DNA of 64,000 nt. Origin: Rhipicephalus microplus. Lineage: Eukaryota; Arthropoda; Arachnida; Ixodida; Ixodidae. The position numbers were made by a program, and so were the translations under genes. This document shows, in pieces, positions 1 through 10,600 of the stretch. The stretch lies in contig NC_134704.1 in assembly GCF_043290135.1 (NCBI RefSeq), positions 23,465,501 through 23,529,500 on the forward strand. The letters are read 5' to 3'. The notes beneath the pieces are model-generated. The model was given only the letters and a program-made list of their open reading frames with translations, had not been told where the DNA came from and ran no database searches. How positions within the stretch are numbered: the stretch's first letter is position 1; the number at the start of each line of letters is the position of its first letter.

Positions 1-329
1 CTCGCAGAGTGAGGAAATAGGCCTGTTGCGGGGGGTGTCTTGAGTTTACTACCTTCGCACCGGCGCGGCTCTGGCCGTGCGCACTCTGCATGAAACGTGC
101 GATCTCGTCCTTGTCAAGTGCGCATTGAGTTTCCTGTTGGAAAAAGTGTCGTCGTTATTGTGTCTGCTACCTTGTCCGCAAATTTAAAGGCTTTATGGCT
201 TTCTGATGCGAGCTTTCGCCTTATCTGCCACTACGCGGGCTTGCACTAGCTTGGTGGACTTTTGTCGCTGTTGATTTCCTGGCAGCGAACTTGAACATTG
301 TATTATGCACGCTGCTCTTGTATCACTGC
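1..329. other. No recognised feature
   Basis: Intronic sequence of the HCF-1 gene by position. I see no exon, mobile-element end or RNA gene here. Confidence 0.4.
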
Positions 330-945
330 TTAAGGGAGGACGCGGTGTTTGTATAGGAAAATGCGGCCAAAAAGATAATTTTTTTAAAACCACATTTTCA
401 GTTTTTGCAACCATTCTTCTATCGAGATTCCAAAATATCTCCACTAAGAACCATACCCCAGCGACACAGCCCATCATGTTAACACATGGCGACACTCGCA
501 CACATGCTCTGGGAGTGTAGAAAAACTCCTCCGGACTCTACCTCAAACAAGTGGGAGAGGTCCCTCTGGAGCTCACTTCTCGCCGACCAGCAATGGGCCG
601 TCCAGCAGACCCACGAAACGGCCGCCAGGTACTCTCTGTCGGTCCCTACGTGGGAGACGCCCACTGCGTCCTAAGCACGTCCTGCAGCACTGAAATAGTT
701 TTTTCATTCCATTCCATTCTACTAAAAACCATCTGGAAGTGCTTTTAAAAATGTGTTGCACTTGCCGAAGTGGCGAGAATTATCGCAGAAGTCACGAAAA
801 AAAAAAAAACGTTGATTCTCAGAAAATTTCAGCTCCGGAATGGCGCGACCGGGCTTCGTTGCTTAGGGCTCGTTGGAAAGAGCGTTTCTCTGTATTCAAA
901 TTCCGCGCCTCAGCTGGCTCCTCCATTCGAAAAAAAAAGTGCGCA
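330..945 (+). mobile_element. TTAA-type non-autonomous element, copy K2a, interrupted by a LINE
   Basis: Starts at TTAA (330-333) followed by GGGAGGACGC, the terminus style of the TTAA elements elsewhere in the window. It aligns along its length with the copy at 19655: both share a 'cagtttttgcaacc / cagtttctagaacc' block, 'ccaaaatatct', and a distal block ending CTCAGCTGGCTCCTCC. The right terminus is not recognised, so the end is approximate. A LINE tail is inserted at 455-720. Confidence 0.55.
455..720 (+). mobile_element. LINE 3' end (ORF2 C-terminus and short tail)
   Basis: The frame at 486-674 reads LAHMLWECRKTPP, WERSLWSSLLADQQWAVQQT and LSVPTWETP then stop. This is the Cys/His knuckle and basic tail seen at the end of ORF2 in CR1/I-like non-LTR elements. 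A short ATTCC-rich tail follows. It is flanked by a 12-bp target duplication, ACTAAGAACCAT (443-454) and ACTAAAAACCAT (721-732). The related K2b copy at 19655 lacks the insert at the same place. Confidence 0.7.
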
Positions 946-1113
946 AACAGCAAATGTCTGAAGGTCGTCTCGAAGCCTTCAATTGGCAGTGTATGCCTTG
1001 TTGTTTTAGCGCGCCTCGCCATTCGCCGAACCGGAACAATGCGTCTGCATTTTGCGTCTTGATGCGTCACGAGGTCACAGCAGTGGAAAATTACGCCATT
1101 TAGTGATGTGTGC

Positions 1114-1259
1114 GCACCTGTTCTGTCTGCACTGCAGAGGCACTCATTTAGAATTGTGTTGTAGTTAGACCTGTCAGACTGGTGCAAGCGAGAGCTCAAT
1201 TACAAGAAGGCGATAATGCCACATTCTTCTCTGACTGACCCGTCAGACAGAACAGGTGC
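1114..1259. repeat. 146-bp sequence bounded by 16-bp inverted repeats
   Basis: GCACCTGTTCTGTCTG at 1114-1129 is perfectly inverted at 1244-1259 (CAGACAGAACAGGTGC), with 114 bp between. It could be a small MITE or a foldback unit. No target duplication was convincing. The sequence from 1260 to 2286 holds no feature I recognise. Confidence 0.5.
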
Positions 1260-2155
1260 AGCATTTCGGACTTCCTGACGAAGACCATTGCAGAACCACT
1301 CTTTGTACTCGCAATCGAACGAGACATGTTTTCGTTATTATAAGGGGGCGTCGCGGCAGAGTTTACTGCTCGGAGTCTTGGCTAAGCCTAGCTAGCTCCG
1401 CTCACGATGCTGATACAAGCGGAATGCAAACTTTGTGAACAAAAACATCACGCCAGTGGACTAGCCACAGTGTGCTTTGTGGCAAGCAACTAATGAAATC
1501 TCCCAATGGCGCTTTAAAACAACGGTTGGACATATTGTGCATCGGCTGCGAACCGACCGGCCGTGCTCGCCGCGTGTCTACCGCCGAAAGGCAAGGCCGA
1601 ACATGTTGTGCGCTGATTTGTCGTCACTGAGCCTAAGCATGTCAGCATATATTGTGCATCGCCAACGAATCCCGCCACTTAGAATATAGCGTGCCGACTT
1701 TCTGGACTCTGCGGCCCTGCATATCGAGGTGAAATAAAGCACTCATGTTGCAATACGGTATTCACTCGCATAATCCTCGCACTTTTTTCGGCGGAAAACC
1801 GATGCAAAGTTGGGGGGGGTGCGAGATTCACGTGGGGGAAAACTTTCCACGAAAAGGTACAGAGCGAAAAGAAAACAAGTGGTCGCAAATCGGGATTCTC
1901 ACTACAGCAACTAACAGCCAGCTTTGAAAAGTACTGATTAAAATTTACCTCGACAATAAAAGCAGAGGTTCAACACAAGGCAAGATTGATTTGAGACACA
2001 AAAAGTGCAAGCAAATAGTTGAGAATTGGAATACTGTACGGAAAGCTTGTGGGCGTTGCGGGCATAGTGGTAGCGTTCGTCACTCAACAGGAGCCCTCAA
2101 AAGGTAGGCATAGGATGTCAGTATTGGGCTGATGGCTATTTAACAGAATCGTCTG

Positions 2156-4018
2156 CAGTTTTCATCTTAAGATATAAAGTTTACCATCAATCCCAGTCTT
2201 AGGCACACGGCAGGCCCAACGCGTCTTAGTGGCTTTCAGCTGCCGTCACCAGTAGCGAACACAAAACACTAGATCAGAAGGCGGCTATGATAAAAGCCGT
2301 CGAATCGGGGACCAAGAAAGGCAACGTGGCAAGAGACTTTGGCGTATCGACGAGCACACTGTCAACCATCTCGAGCAAGCAGGAGTCCATCATCGACGCT
2401 GTTGCACGTGGCGTAAAAGGGAGCGCTAAGAGGGTGATGGCACCTGCCTTTGAAGCAGTCGAAAGGGCCGTTTTTAAATGGTTCTTGGACATGCTGGCCG
2501 TGAATCTGCCGGTGAGCGGCGCCTTGCTGCAAAGAAAAGCGAGAGACTTTGCCTGCATCATGGGCTATGACAACTTCGTAGCAAGTTCGGGTTGGCTCCA
2601 ACGCTTCAAGGAGCGCCACGACATTGTCGGGAGAGCGGTCTGCGGCGAATCGCAATCTGTCGACGAAGCAGAGGCTACCAAGTGGGTAAAGAAAACATCG
2701 TGCGGTTGCTAGAAAAATACAGCGCGGGGGATATTTTTAACGCGGATGAAACCGCTATCTTTTTCAAGATGTTGCCGCACAAGACGTTAGCCCTCAAAGG
2801 CGAGCCGTGCCATGGTGGCAAACAAAGTAAGCTGCGGATCACTGCGCTACTTTGTGCAAACATACCGGCTCTGAGAAGCTGCCAATTTTCGTAATTGGCG
2901 AAAGTGCATCCCCTCGCTGCTTTAAGGGGAAGAGGCAGCTCCCAGTCAAGTACGTAGCCAATCGTAAAGCCTGGATGACCAGGGAGATTTTTTCAAAATG
3001 GCTTTGCGAATGGGACGAGAAGCTGGCAAAGGCGAACCGCAAGGTGTGCCTTGTTTTAGATAACTCCACCACCATACCGCTGCCGTGCTTCAAAACATCG
3101 AGCAGCTGTTCCTTCCTGCCAACTGTACAGCAAAAATACAGCCGCTTGACCAAGGCGTGATTATGTCGCTGAAGGCAGGTTACCGCAAGCGTGTGATAGA
3201 CAAGCTCCTGCTCAACATGAGGATGAAGCGAGACACCGATGTTGACTTGTACGCTGCGCTTGAAATGCTTCAGGCAGCGTGGATGAGTGTGACGGCGACC
3301 ACGATCGCAAACTGCTTTCGACACGCCTCATTTGCCGCCGCACCAGATGCCAGTGATGAGCCATCAGACGAGCCCACTGTGCCGGACGGTTTTGCCACAT
3401 CAGACGAAGTCGCTGCATCATGGACGGCACTTTGTGACGCCGGTGTTGTGCCTGACAGCGAGTCGTTTTGCGACTATGTGAGTGCGGACTCGGAAGTGGT
3501 GGCAACGGAGCAGCTCCTGGATGACGATATTGTGCGCGCTGTCAGTGATCGTAACGAAACCAGTGACGATGACTCTGTCGACGAACAGGAGACAAACGTG
3601 CCGACGGCGTCGGAGGCATTAGACGCGGTGGACGTACTGCGCCGCTACTTCGGCGCTCCTGGGGGCGGCGAAGATGACTTGAACATTGTGGCCGTAGCTG
3701 AGCGAGCCATGGTTTGCATCAGGAAGATGCATCAACGTCCAATTACAGACTTCTGTGCAGCTAAGTCTGCCTGAAACGTAAGCTGTGTATTTTGAAGTGC
3801 ATTAAAACAGGTGCATGACTTTTTCCTGTTTATTTGGGAATGCGGTTATTTTGTTGCATACCACCGTGCGGCGGGATACTATTTCGGCCGCTATTTTTTT
3901 TTGGGTAAGTACAGTGCATAATATTTGCGGTAAATGCCTGCTACGGCTATAAAGAAATATTGGTTATAACGAGCAAATAGCGGCGGCCCTCCAATTTCGT
4001 TATAACGAGGTTCAACTG
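2156..4018 (+). mobile_element. Tigger/pogo element body and right terminus
   Basis: The right end GAGGTTCAACTG at 4007-4018 is followed by TA (4019-4020). The left end is uncertain: the best candidate is a weak CAGTT at 2156, giving about 1.86 kb, and no clean TIR is seen. The element contains the pseudogene at 2287-3774. Confidence 0.45.
2287..3774 (+). pseudogene. Tigger/pogo-type transposase pseudogene
   Basis: The open pieces lie in three frames. An N-terminal psq/CENP-B-type HTH comes first (GNVARDFGVSTSTLSTI), then a second HTH (LLQRKARDFACIMGYDNFVA; GWLQRFKERHDIVGRA). The DDE_1 domain follows with Asp in IFNADETAIFF, Asp in VCLVLDNS and Asp in KIQPLDQGVIMSLKAGY. The acidic C-terminal tail (VPDSESFCDYVSADSE) is shared with the element at 22635. 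Frameshifts near 2690, 2860 and 3090 make it inactive. In the family this protein cuts and pastes at TA. Confidence 0.85.
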
Positions 4019-4251
4019 TACATTATACATGCTCCTTTTATGTGAAAAACGAAAGAGAGACTTTCCTTACCCTTGAAAATAAATTGAAAACACGCTTTCA
4101 GTTTCGATGTTAAGAGCTGGTAAATGAGGTGACCGGAAGTTTTTTTGGGTTCATGGCTTACGACCTTCAAACAGTCTATAGCTCGTGATTGCATTGAATT
4201 AAAGCATAGAATGAATATAGATTACTATAGACGTATAGATTACTATAGATT

Positions 4252-4292
4252 ACCATCGCCCTCACAGACAACAGGTCTGTGAGGGTGATGGT
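4252..4292. repeat. 18-bp hairpin 60 bp upstream of an HCF-1 exon
   Basis: The stem ACCATCGCCCTCACAGAC (4252-4269) pairs with GTCTGTGAGGGTGATGGT (4275-4292), with one mismatch and a 5-nt loop. It lies in the intron just before the exon at 4354. Confidence 0.8.
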
Positions 4293-4353
4293 TCTCTTAT
4301 ACTGGCATTACTTCCTTATGGGCTAACGGTGTCTCTGTGGTTCCCCTGAACAG

Positions 4354-4621
4354 ACTCAGCATCAGGTGCAGCAGGTCCAGCAAGTGGCCGTGTCACCCTC
4401 GGTTTCAACCACCGCTGCTGCTGGGTCTGCAGGGCAGGCACAACAAGCACAGCAACCCATGTCCGGCATGGCAGCACTGGCAGCCGCGGCAGCTGCCACT
4501 CAGAAGATGACGACTGTGACCAGCACAACTGCAGCTGCGTCGCCAACGCCGGCCATCCGAGTGGTCTCCCCGTCAGTTCTGGCTCAACAGGGACTTAAGC
4601 TTAGTACCCTGCCCATTCAAG
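4354..4621 (+). CDS. HCFC1: HCF-1 exon 1 in window (Gln/Ala/Thr-rich)
   Basis: The acceptor is ...ctgaacag before ACT CAG CAT, and the donor is CAAG|gtacaa. The exon enters in phase 0 and leaves in phase 1. It encodes a Gln-rich start (QHQVQQVQQ), then an Ala run, then [16 protein letters not shown]. This low-complexity style is typical of the region between the Kelch and Fn3 domains of HCF-1, a heavily O-glycosylated region in vertebrates. The preceding exon is outside the window, so the incoming phase could not be checked on its left side. Confidence 0.75.
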
Positions 4622-7600
4622 GTACAACCTCCGTATGCAACCGTAGCTTAATTATAAACACGTTACAAAGCCAAATTCGCTATTGCTTTGAGAAACTGTG
4701 CCTTATGCAGTAATACTTGGATCTACAAAACCCTGCAATGAATTATTGTGTATATAAAAAAATCCTAAAATTGCCTTGAAATAATTTTAATACACAGTGT
4801 AGACCTCTTAGAACGTGACCGTCTGTAGTGCAGAAGGGGTTACAATGCAGTCTTTTTGGACTCTTGTTCACCTTCCCGTGCCCGTGTATATGCATACCAC
4901 TTATTGTTCAGTCCCCCAAAATGAAATATTGGTTATTATGCGGTTGCCAAAAAATCTTCGTGATTAACGCGGTAGCAAGTGCACATCTGAAAGTAGGCGT
5001 GCTGGGGAGCAAGGAACGAGCTCGTTACGAAGGAGAAAGGGAAGCCGAATTATTAAACGAAGGGCAGAGGGAAGAAAAAAGAAACAAAAAAAACACTGCA
5101 TGCTGCGCGGGCTCGCCGATAGAGGAGGGCGGTCGCCTCGGCGCCGACGCCACTACAGTGTACTTGCGTCGCTAGCATGGCTCCAGTCATGTGCGTCAAC
5201 ATGGCACATCTTTATCAACCCCACTTAACAGTTTTCTGTCGAGAAAGCATCACAATTATCAAGGTTGCCACAAATATCGCTTTGGCTACCTCATCCGTCA
5301 ATTCAAAACCTTTTACGACTTTATGATGCAAGCTTTTGCCTTCGCTGCCAGTGCACTGTTTCACGTAAGTTTGATGGGTTTTGTCGTTGTTTACCGTATT
5401 TACTCGATTCTACCGCGCCCTCGATTGTAACGCGCACCCGATTTCCAACGCGAAAAAAAAAAAAGTGACATCGATTGCGACGCGCACCCATTTTTTCTCG
5501 CTGGCTTGCATGATCACACCACTCGAAAAAACGACTCCTTTCGGGAGTGTCTTCCATTTAAATATGAGGTACGGGCGAAGCTTGTGCCCATCTGACGTGT
5601 AACAGAGCATTGCCGTCACTGTAGTTTTACCGTGGACCGATGTCAGCACGCGAACTTGCTTCGCCCCCTTTTTCTCGACGGTTGTGGTGCCAGGCATGTC
5701 GAAGTAAAGAGGCGTCTGATCGGCATTCCCGATTTGCCCAAGCAGGTAGTCGTTGTTGCGCCGCAAGTTTAGGACGAACCTCTGAAAACTGTGAAGCTTT
5801 TCATCGTACTCCTCCGCAAAACTTTTCGCATATGCATGTTCCCCTTCGGAGGGAAAAGCCTTTCCTCTTCATAAAGTTAGTTAGCCAGCACCTGCTCGCT
5901 TTAAGGGGAGACGCGGGTCGAAAAGTCGCGGTTTTCCGGAAAATTTTCGCTTTTTTTTTCCGCCTGTATTGGCATCCTTGGACTATAATCTATTACTTCT
6001 GAAAATATCAAGCTGAAATTCGCACGAGAAATTATCAAAAAATGCTTCCAAGTGGGCAGCGGTGACGCGAGAAATGCGCGAAAGTCGCGAAAAACGGCGA
6101 AGTTCGCGTCGTCCTGTCGCGAAAACGATGCGTTGGCCGCCATTTGCAATCGTGCACGCATGCTGCGAAAGCCGTATCCTTCATAATCCACTAGTAGCCA
6201 GTCTCGTGCCTTCACGCAGAATAAACAAAAAACGAGAAAAACAACGCGTACGTCACGCGTTTTGAATATCACGGCACACAGCGCGAGGCCGCCATTGGAC
6301 GGCGGTGCGCTCCACGCTCCTCCCCTTCCTATCTCTCCGGCAAAAGAGCGAAGCCTCGGATGTCGCGACCGAGTTTTTCTGCGTTTCTCTGCATTTTTGC
6401 GTCATGGCAAGCCCGAAGAAGTGCAGTTCAGATAATCGAAAGTTCAGAACTCGCCACAAGTATCGAGGGAAACGGCATCGGACGCTTCGCAAAGCGACAG
6501 CGAACGACGATGTCGCCCCCGACCAACGCCCCGACGCTCCGACTTCGGATAGGCCTAACACCGTCACCGAACCCTGCGACAGTGGTTGTGAAATAGCCGC
6601 TGCCGTGGAATTCGTCAGTGCATCCCAAAGGAAGATTGGATTCTTCGAGAGTGAACGTAGACCGGTAGATGCTGCTACTGCGAACATGCTGCTTTGCGAA
6701 ATCGATGCGCTGACGGCACTTGTGGCGGGTGCGCAATGCCCAACCTGCCGCGAACGGAAGCTCGGCTTGTGAGAGGCAGCTGGAAAGCGCAAAGGACTTT
6801 CGGCATTCCTCGAACTGTGCTGTCAAAATTCTGATTGCCCTGAATCTGCACTTTCGTTCACGCACACGTCGAGACGTACTGCTTCGGCCGGGGACCAAGG
6901 AACGAGCGCTCGTTTTGACAGCGGCAGCTCGCGTGACAGCTCTGCTGTAAACGTGAAGGCAGTTCTGGCAGCACGCGCTATAGGCGCAGGCCACGACCAA
7001 CTTTCACGATTTTGTGCGATTCTCGGTCTTTTGGAAGCCCGATGCATCATAAGACATTCAACGGCATTTGCAAGAATCTCCATGGTGCGGCGGTGACGGC
7101 AGTGAGAAAAACTTGCACCAGGCACGAAACATCACGAAGGACGCAGTCGGCGGCAGAGATGTGCCAGTCATGTTTGATGGCACCTGGCAGAAAAGAGGTC
7201 ATAAAAGCCACAATGGAGTGGGCACAGTCGTGTCCCTGGACACGGGGCTCTGCCTCGATTTTGAAGTTATTTCGAACTACTGCCATGCTTGCAGTATACA
7301 CAGGGACCTTGGGGAGGATGAAGAGATATGGCGAGCTTTTCATCTTCCAGTTTGCCAAAAAAACACTGACTGCTCATCCCATGCAATGGAACCTGCGGCA
7401 GCTGTCAATATATGGCAGAGGACCTTGTCTTATGAAACTCCACTGCGATTCACCAGCTTCCTAAGTGATGGTGACAGCAAGGCCTACACTGCACTCTGCG
7501 AGGCAAATGTATACTGTGACACCCCCATTGACAAAGAAGAGTGCACGAACCACGTTGCAAAGCGCTTGGGAACTGCCCTACGGAAATTGGCAACGCCACT

Positions 7601-10600
7601 GCCACGAGGCGAAAAACTGAAAGATGCGACAATAATAAAACTACAAACATATTACAAGATCGCCATCACGAGCAACAAGGACAGTGTCCGAAATATGTAC
7701 ACTGCCATATGGGCATCATATTTTCATTGCTGCTCCAGTGATGGTGCCAGTAGCCACAACTTTTGCCCCGCGGGACCAAATTCGTGGTGCAAGCACAAGC
7801 GTGCGGAAGCACTGGGGGAGCCTGCACCACGCCACACCCCACTGTTGACGAAGGCTCAAGGATTGGCAATTATGCCTATCTACAAGCGCCTTACAGAGGA
7901 GAAACTCCTTATTCGGTGCCTTCATGGCAAGACACAGAATGCAGCCGAATCGCTGAACAGCAAGATATGGCTGCTATGTCCAAAAACAAAGTTCGACTCC
8001 AGAACAACTGTGGAGACAGCCACCGCTCTTGCTGTACTCTGGTACAACAAAGTCCACAGGGGCTTTGAAGAAGTGCTCGAAGGCATTGGAATTCTCCCCT
8101 CACAAGATCTGGCCACACATGGTGACCACTGTGACGTCATGCGCATCAGGAAGATGAACCTGAAGCAAACTGCAGAAGCGAGGGCACACCGTCGCAACTC
8201 AGCGAAGAGAGCTCGTGTTGAGGACACTGACCGCAAGAGCCGTGAAGGACCAAGCTATGGTGCAGGGGACTTCTAGACACTTGCAGTGCATTCAAGGCAA
8301 GGTACTTTTCATTGTGCCCCAATTTGATGCAAAAAGAATGATTTCCTAATAAATGCCAACTTTGCGAACTTTCAAACTTGTTTTTCTCATTTTCATTTTT
8401 TCTGACAGTTTCACGTTTTCCGGGCAGCCTTTTAGAAACTTATATTCATTGTATAGTAACGAAACTTGGCACACATATTCTTCAACACATGCAGAATGCA
8501 AATATCTACTCTAAATTGCAATGCCTACCAGCATTAGTTGTGAAAATATTAGCTTATTGTTTCAAGGGAGATTGAAAATAATAAGTCATTCAATACAATT
8601 TTTTTTTCTTGGTTCCAATATTTCTGTGACATATCTATATAGATATTTGCACTTTTCAATCTACCAAGAGTCAAATAAGATCAGACACAGTGCTTTTACT
8701 GAAAGTTTAGTACATAAAAGAGTGCCCGCAAAAAATGTAACTTTTTGCTATTGTTTATGGCATAACTCAATAATTATAGCAGCTACACAAAAAATGATTG
8801 CATATATGAAATCTGCATGAAAAACTATACTAATAACAAACTTTTCAAGTCTCTATTACTAGAAATAAAAAAAAACTTTTTCGAGGAGCGTCTCCCCTTA
8901 AACTGGCTCCGCATTAGATCTTTTTCTAAGACTAATTGCATAGCCCGCACTTGGAGCAGTTCTGCCGTCACGGGCCGCTGTGCTGCTCGCTGCTAAAGCA
9001 CATACTCGCCGAGCAGCTCTTTAATTTGCGGAAACCGACCCTGCTGTGGTCCACTGAAGCCTTTGCGTAAAGCTTTTCTGTCGAAAATCTTCTGCTTTTG
9101 TTTCCGCCGGTCCCGCACGCACGTTTCGGGAACTCCGAACGACCGCGATGCGGCCCGATTTCCGTCCGTTTCTGCACACGCGATGACTGTTCTTTTAAGG
9201 GGAGACGCGGGTCGAAAAGTCGCGTTTTTTTTCCAAATTTCACCTTTTCTGTTTTTTGTTGCTTTATCATCTTTATACATTATATTTTGACATCTGAAAA
9301 TATCACAGCGAAATAAGCATCAGAAGTCAGTGAAAAACGCGTCTGAGTGAGCGGCAGTGACGCACGGCATCACGAAATTTACACAAAACGGGCTGCTGTT
9401 CGCGTGCTCGCGGGGCCGCGAAGAGAGCTGTCCGCCATATTGCGGCCGCTGGCTCGTGTAGAGTTGTCCTTACTCTCCACGATCCCGGTTCTTGAAGTCT
9501 CGTACGTTCACGAAAAATCTAAAAAAAAAGCAACAAAAACAGTCTTTTCCCGCCGTTTCAAACCGCGCGCCACTAACGCAGGGCCGCCATTGGCTGACAG
9601 CACCCGTGTTTTCTTGCCGTAGTTCGCTTCACTGTTTTCCGGAGTTATTTTTCGCTGTTTTCGTGCGATGGCAAGCCCGAAAAAGGCCGTTGCCGACCAT
9701 CGGAAATACAGAAGTAAGAACAAGTTCAGAGGGAAGCGGCGGAGGACGTACAAGAAAGCCACCGCCAACGAAAATGTCCGCGACGGGCCAGCGGCCGGTA
9801 GGCCTAACATCGACCACGGCAACGTCGACCATGGCAACTGCGACGACGAGATCAACGCTGCAGTGAATTTTGTGAGTGCATCGCAGAAAAAGATCGCGTT
9901 ATTCGAAAACGACGTCAGGCCGAATGCCGATCGTGCCGAAAGCGTAGTGCTGTGCGAGTTGGGTGCATTGACGGCCGTCGTCGCAGGCGCGGCATGCCCC
10001 GTTTGTCACGAGAGTAAACTCGCAGTTCGGGCACCGAATAAAAAGCGGAAAGGCCTTTCGGCGTTTCTGGAGCTACACTGCGAGAATGCGGAGTGCTCGG
10101 AGAGCATCCTTTCGTCCGCGTACTCGTCGAAGCGGGTCGCGTCAGATGGCGGCCGCGGTGCAAGCAGAAGCTACGACAGCGGGAGTTCGCGTGACGCCTT
10201 TGCCGTGAACCTGAAAGTGGTGCTTGCAGCGCGTGCCGTCGGTATCGGGCATGAGCAACTTTCACGATTTTGTGCAGTAGTTGGATTGCCAAACCCTATG
10301 CACCATAAGACCTTCCATGCTATCGGCAAAAAGATTCACAGTGCGGCAGTGAAGGCTGTCTGTGAAAACATGCAAAGGGCACGCAGCGTCACCAAAGAGG
10401 TGGCTGGTAACAGTGACGTGCCAGTCATGTTTGACGGCACATGGCAAAAAAGAGGCCACAAAAGCCACAATGGTGTGGGAACTGTAGTGTCCTTGGACAC
10501 TGGTTTGTGCCTGGACTATGAAGTGCTTTCCAACTTCTGCCTGGCGTGCAGTTTGCATAACGACATGGGAGGCGATGAAGAAACATGGCAGGCGTTTCAT

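Noticed and set aside
8378..8820. Small open frames conserved between 8378-8820 and 28667-29049
   Set aside because: They are repeated because both copies carry the same transposon 3' UTR. There is no codon-like substitution pattern to support coding.
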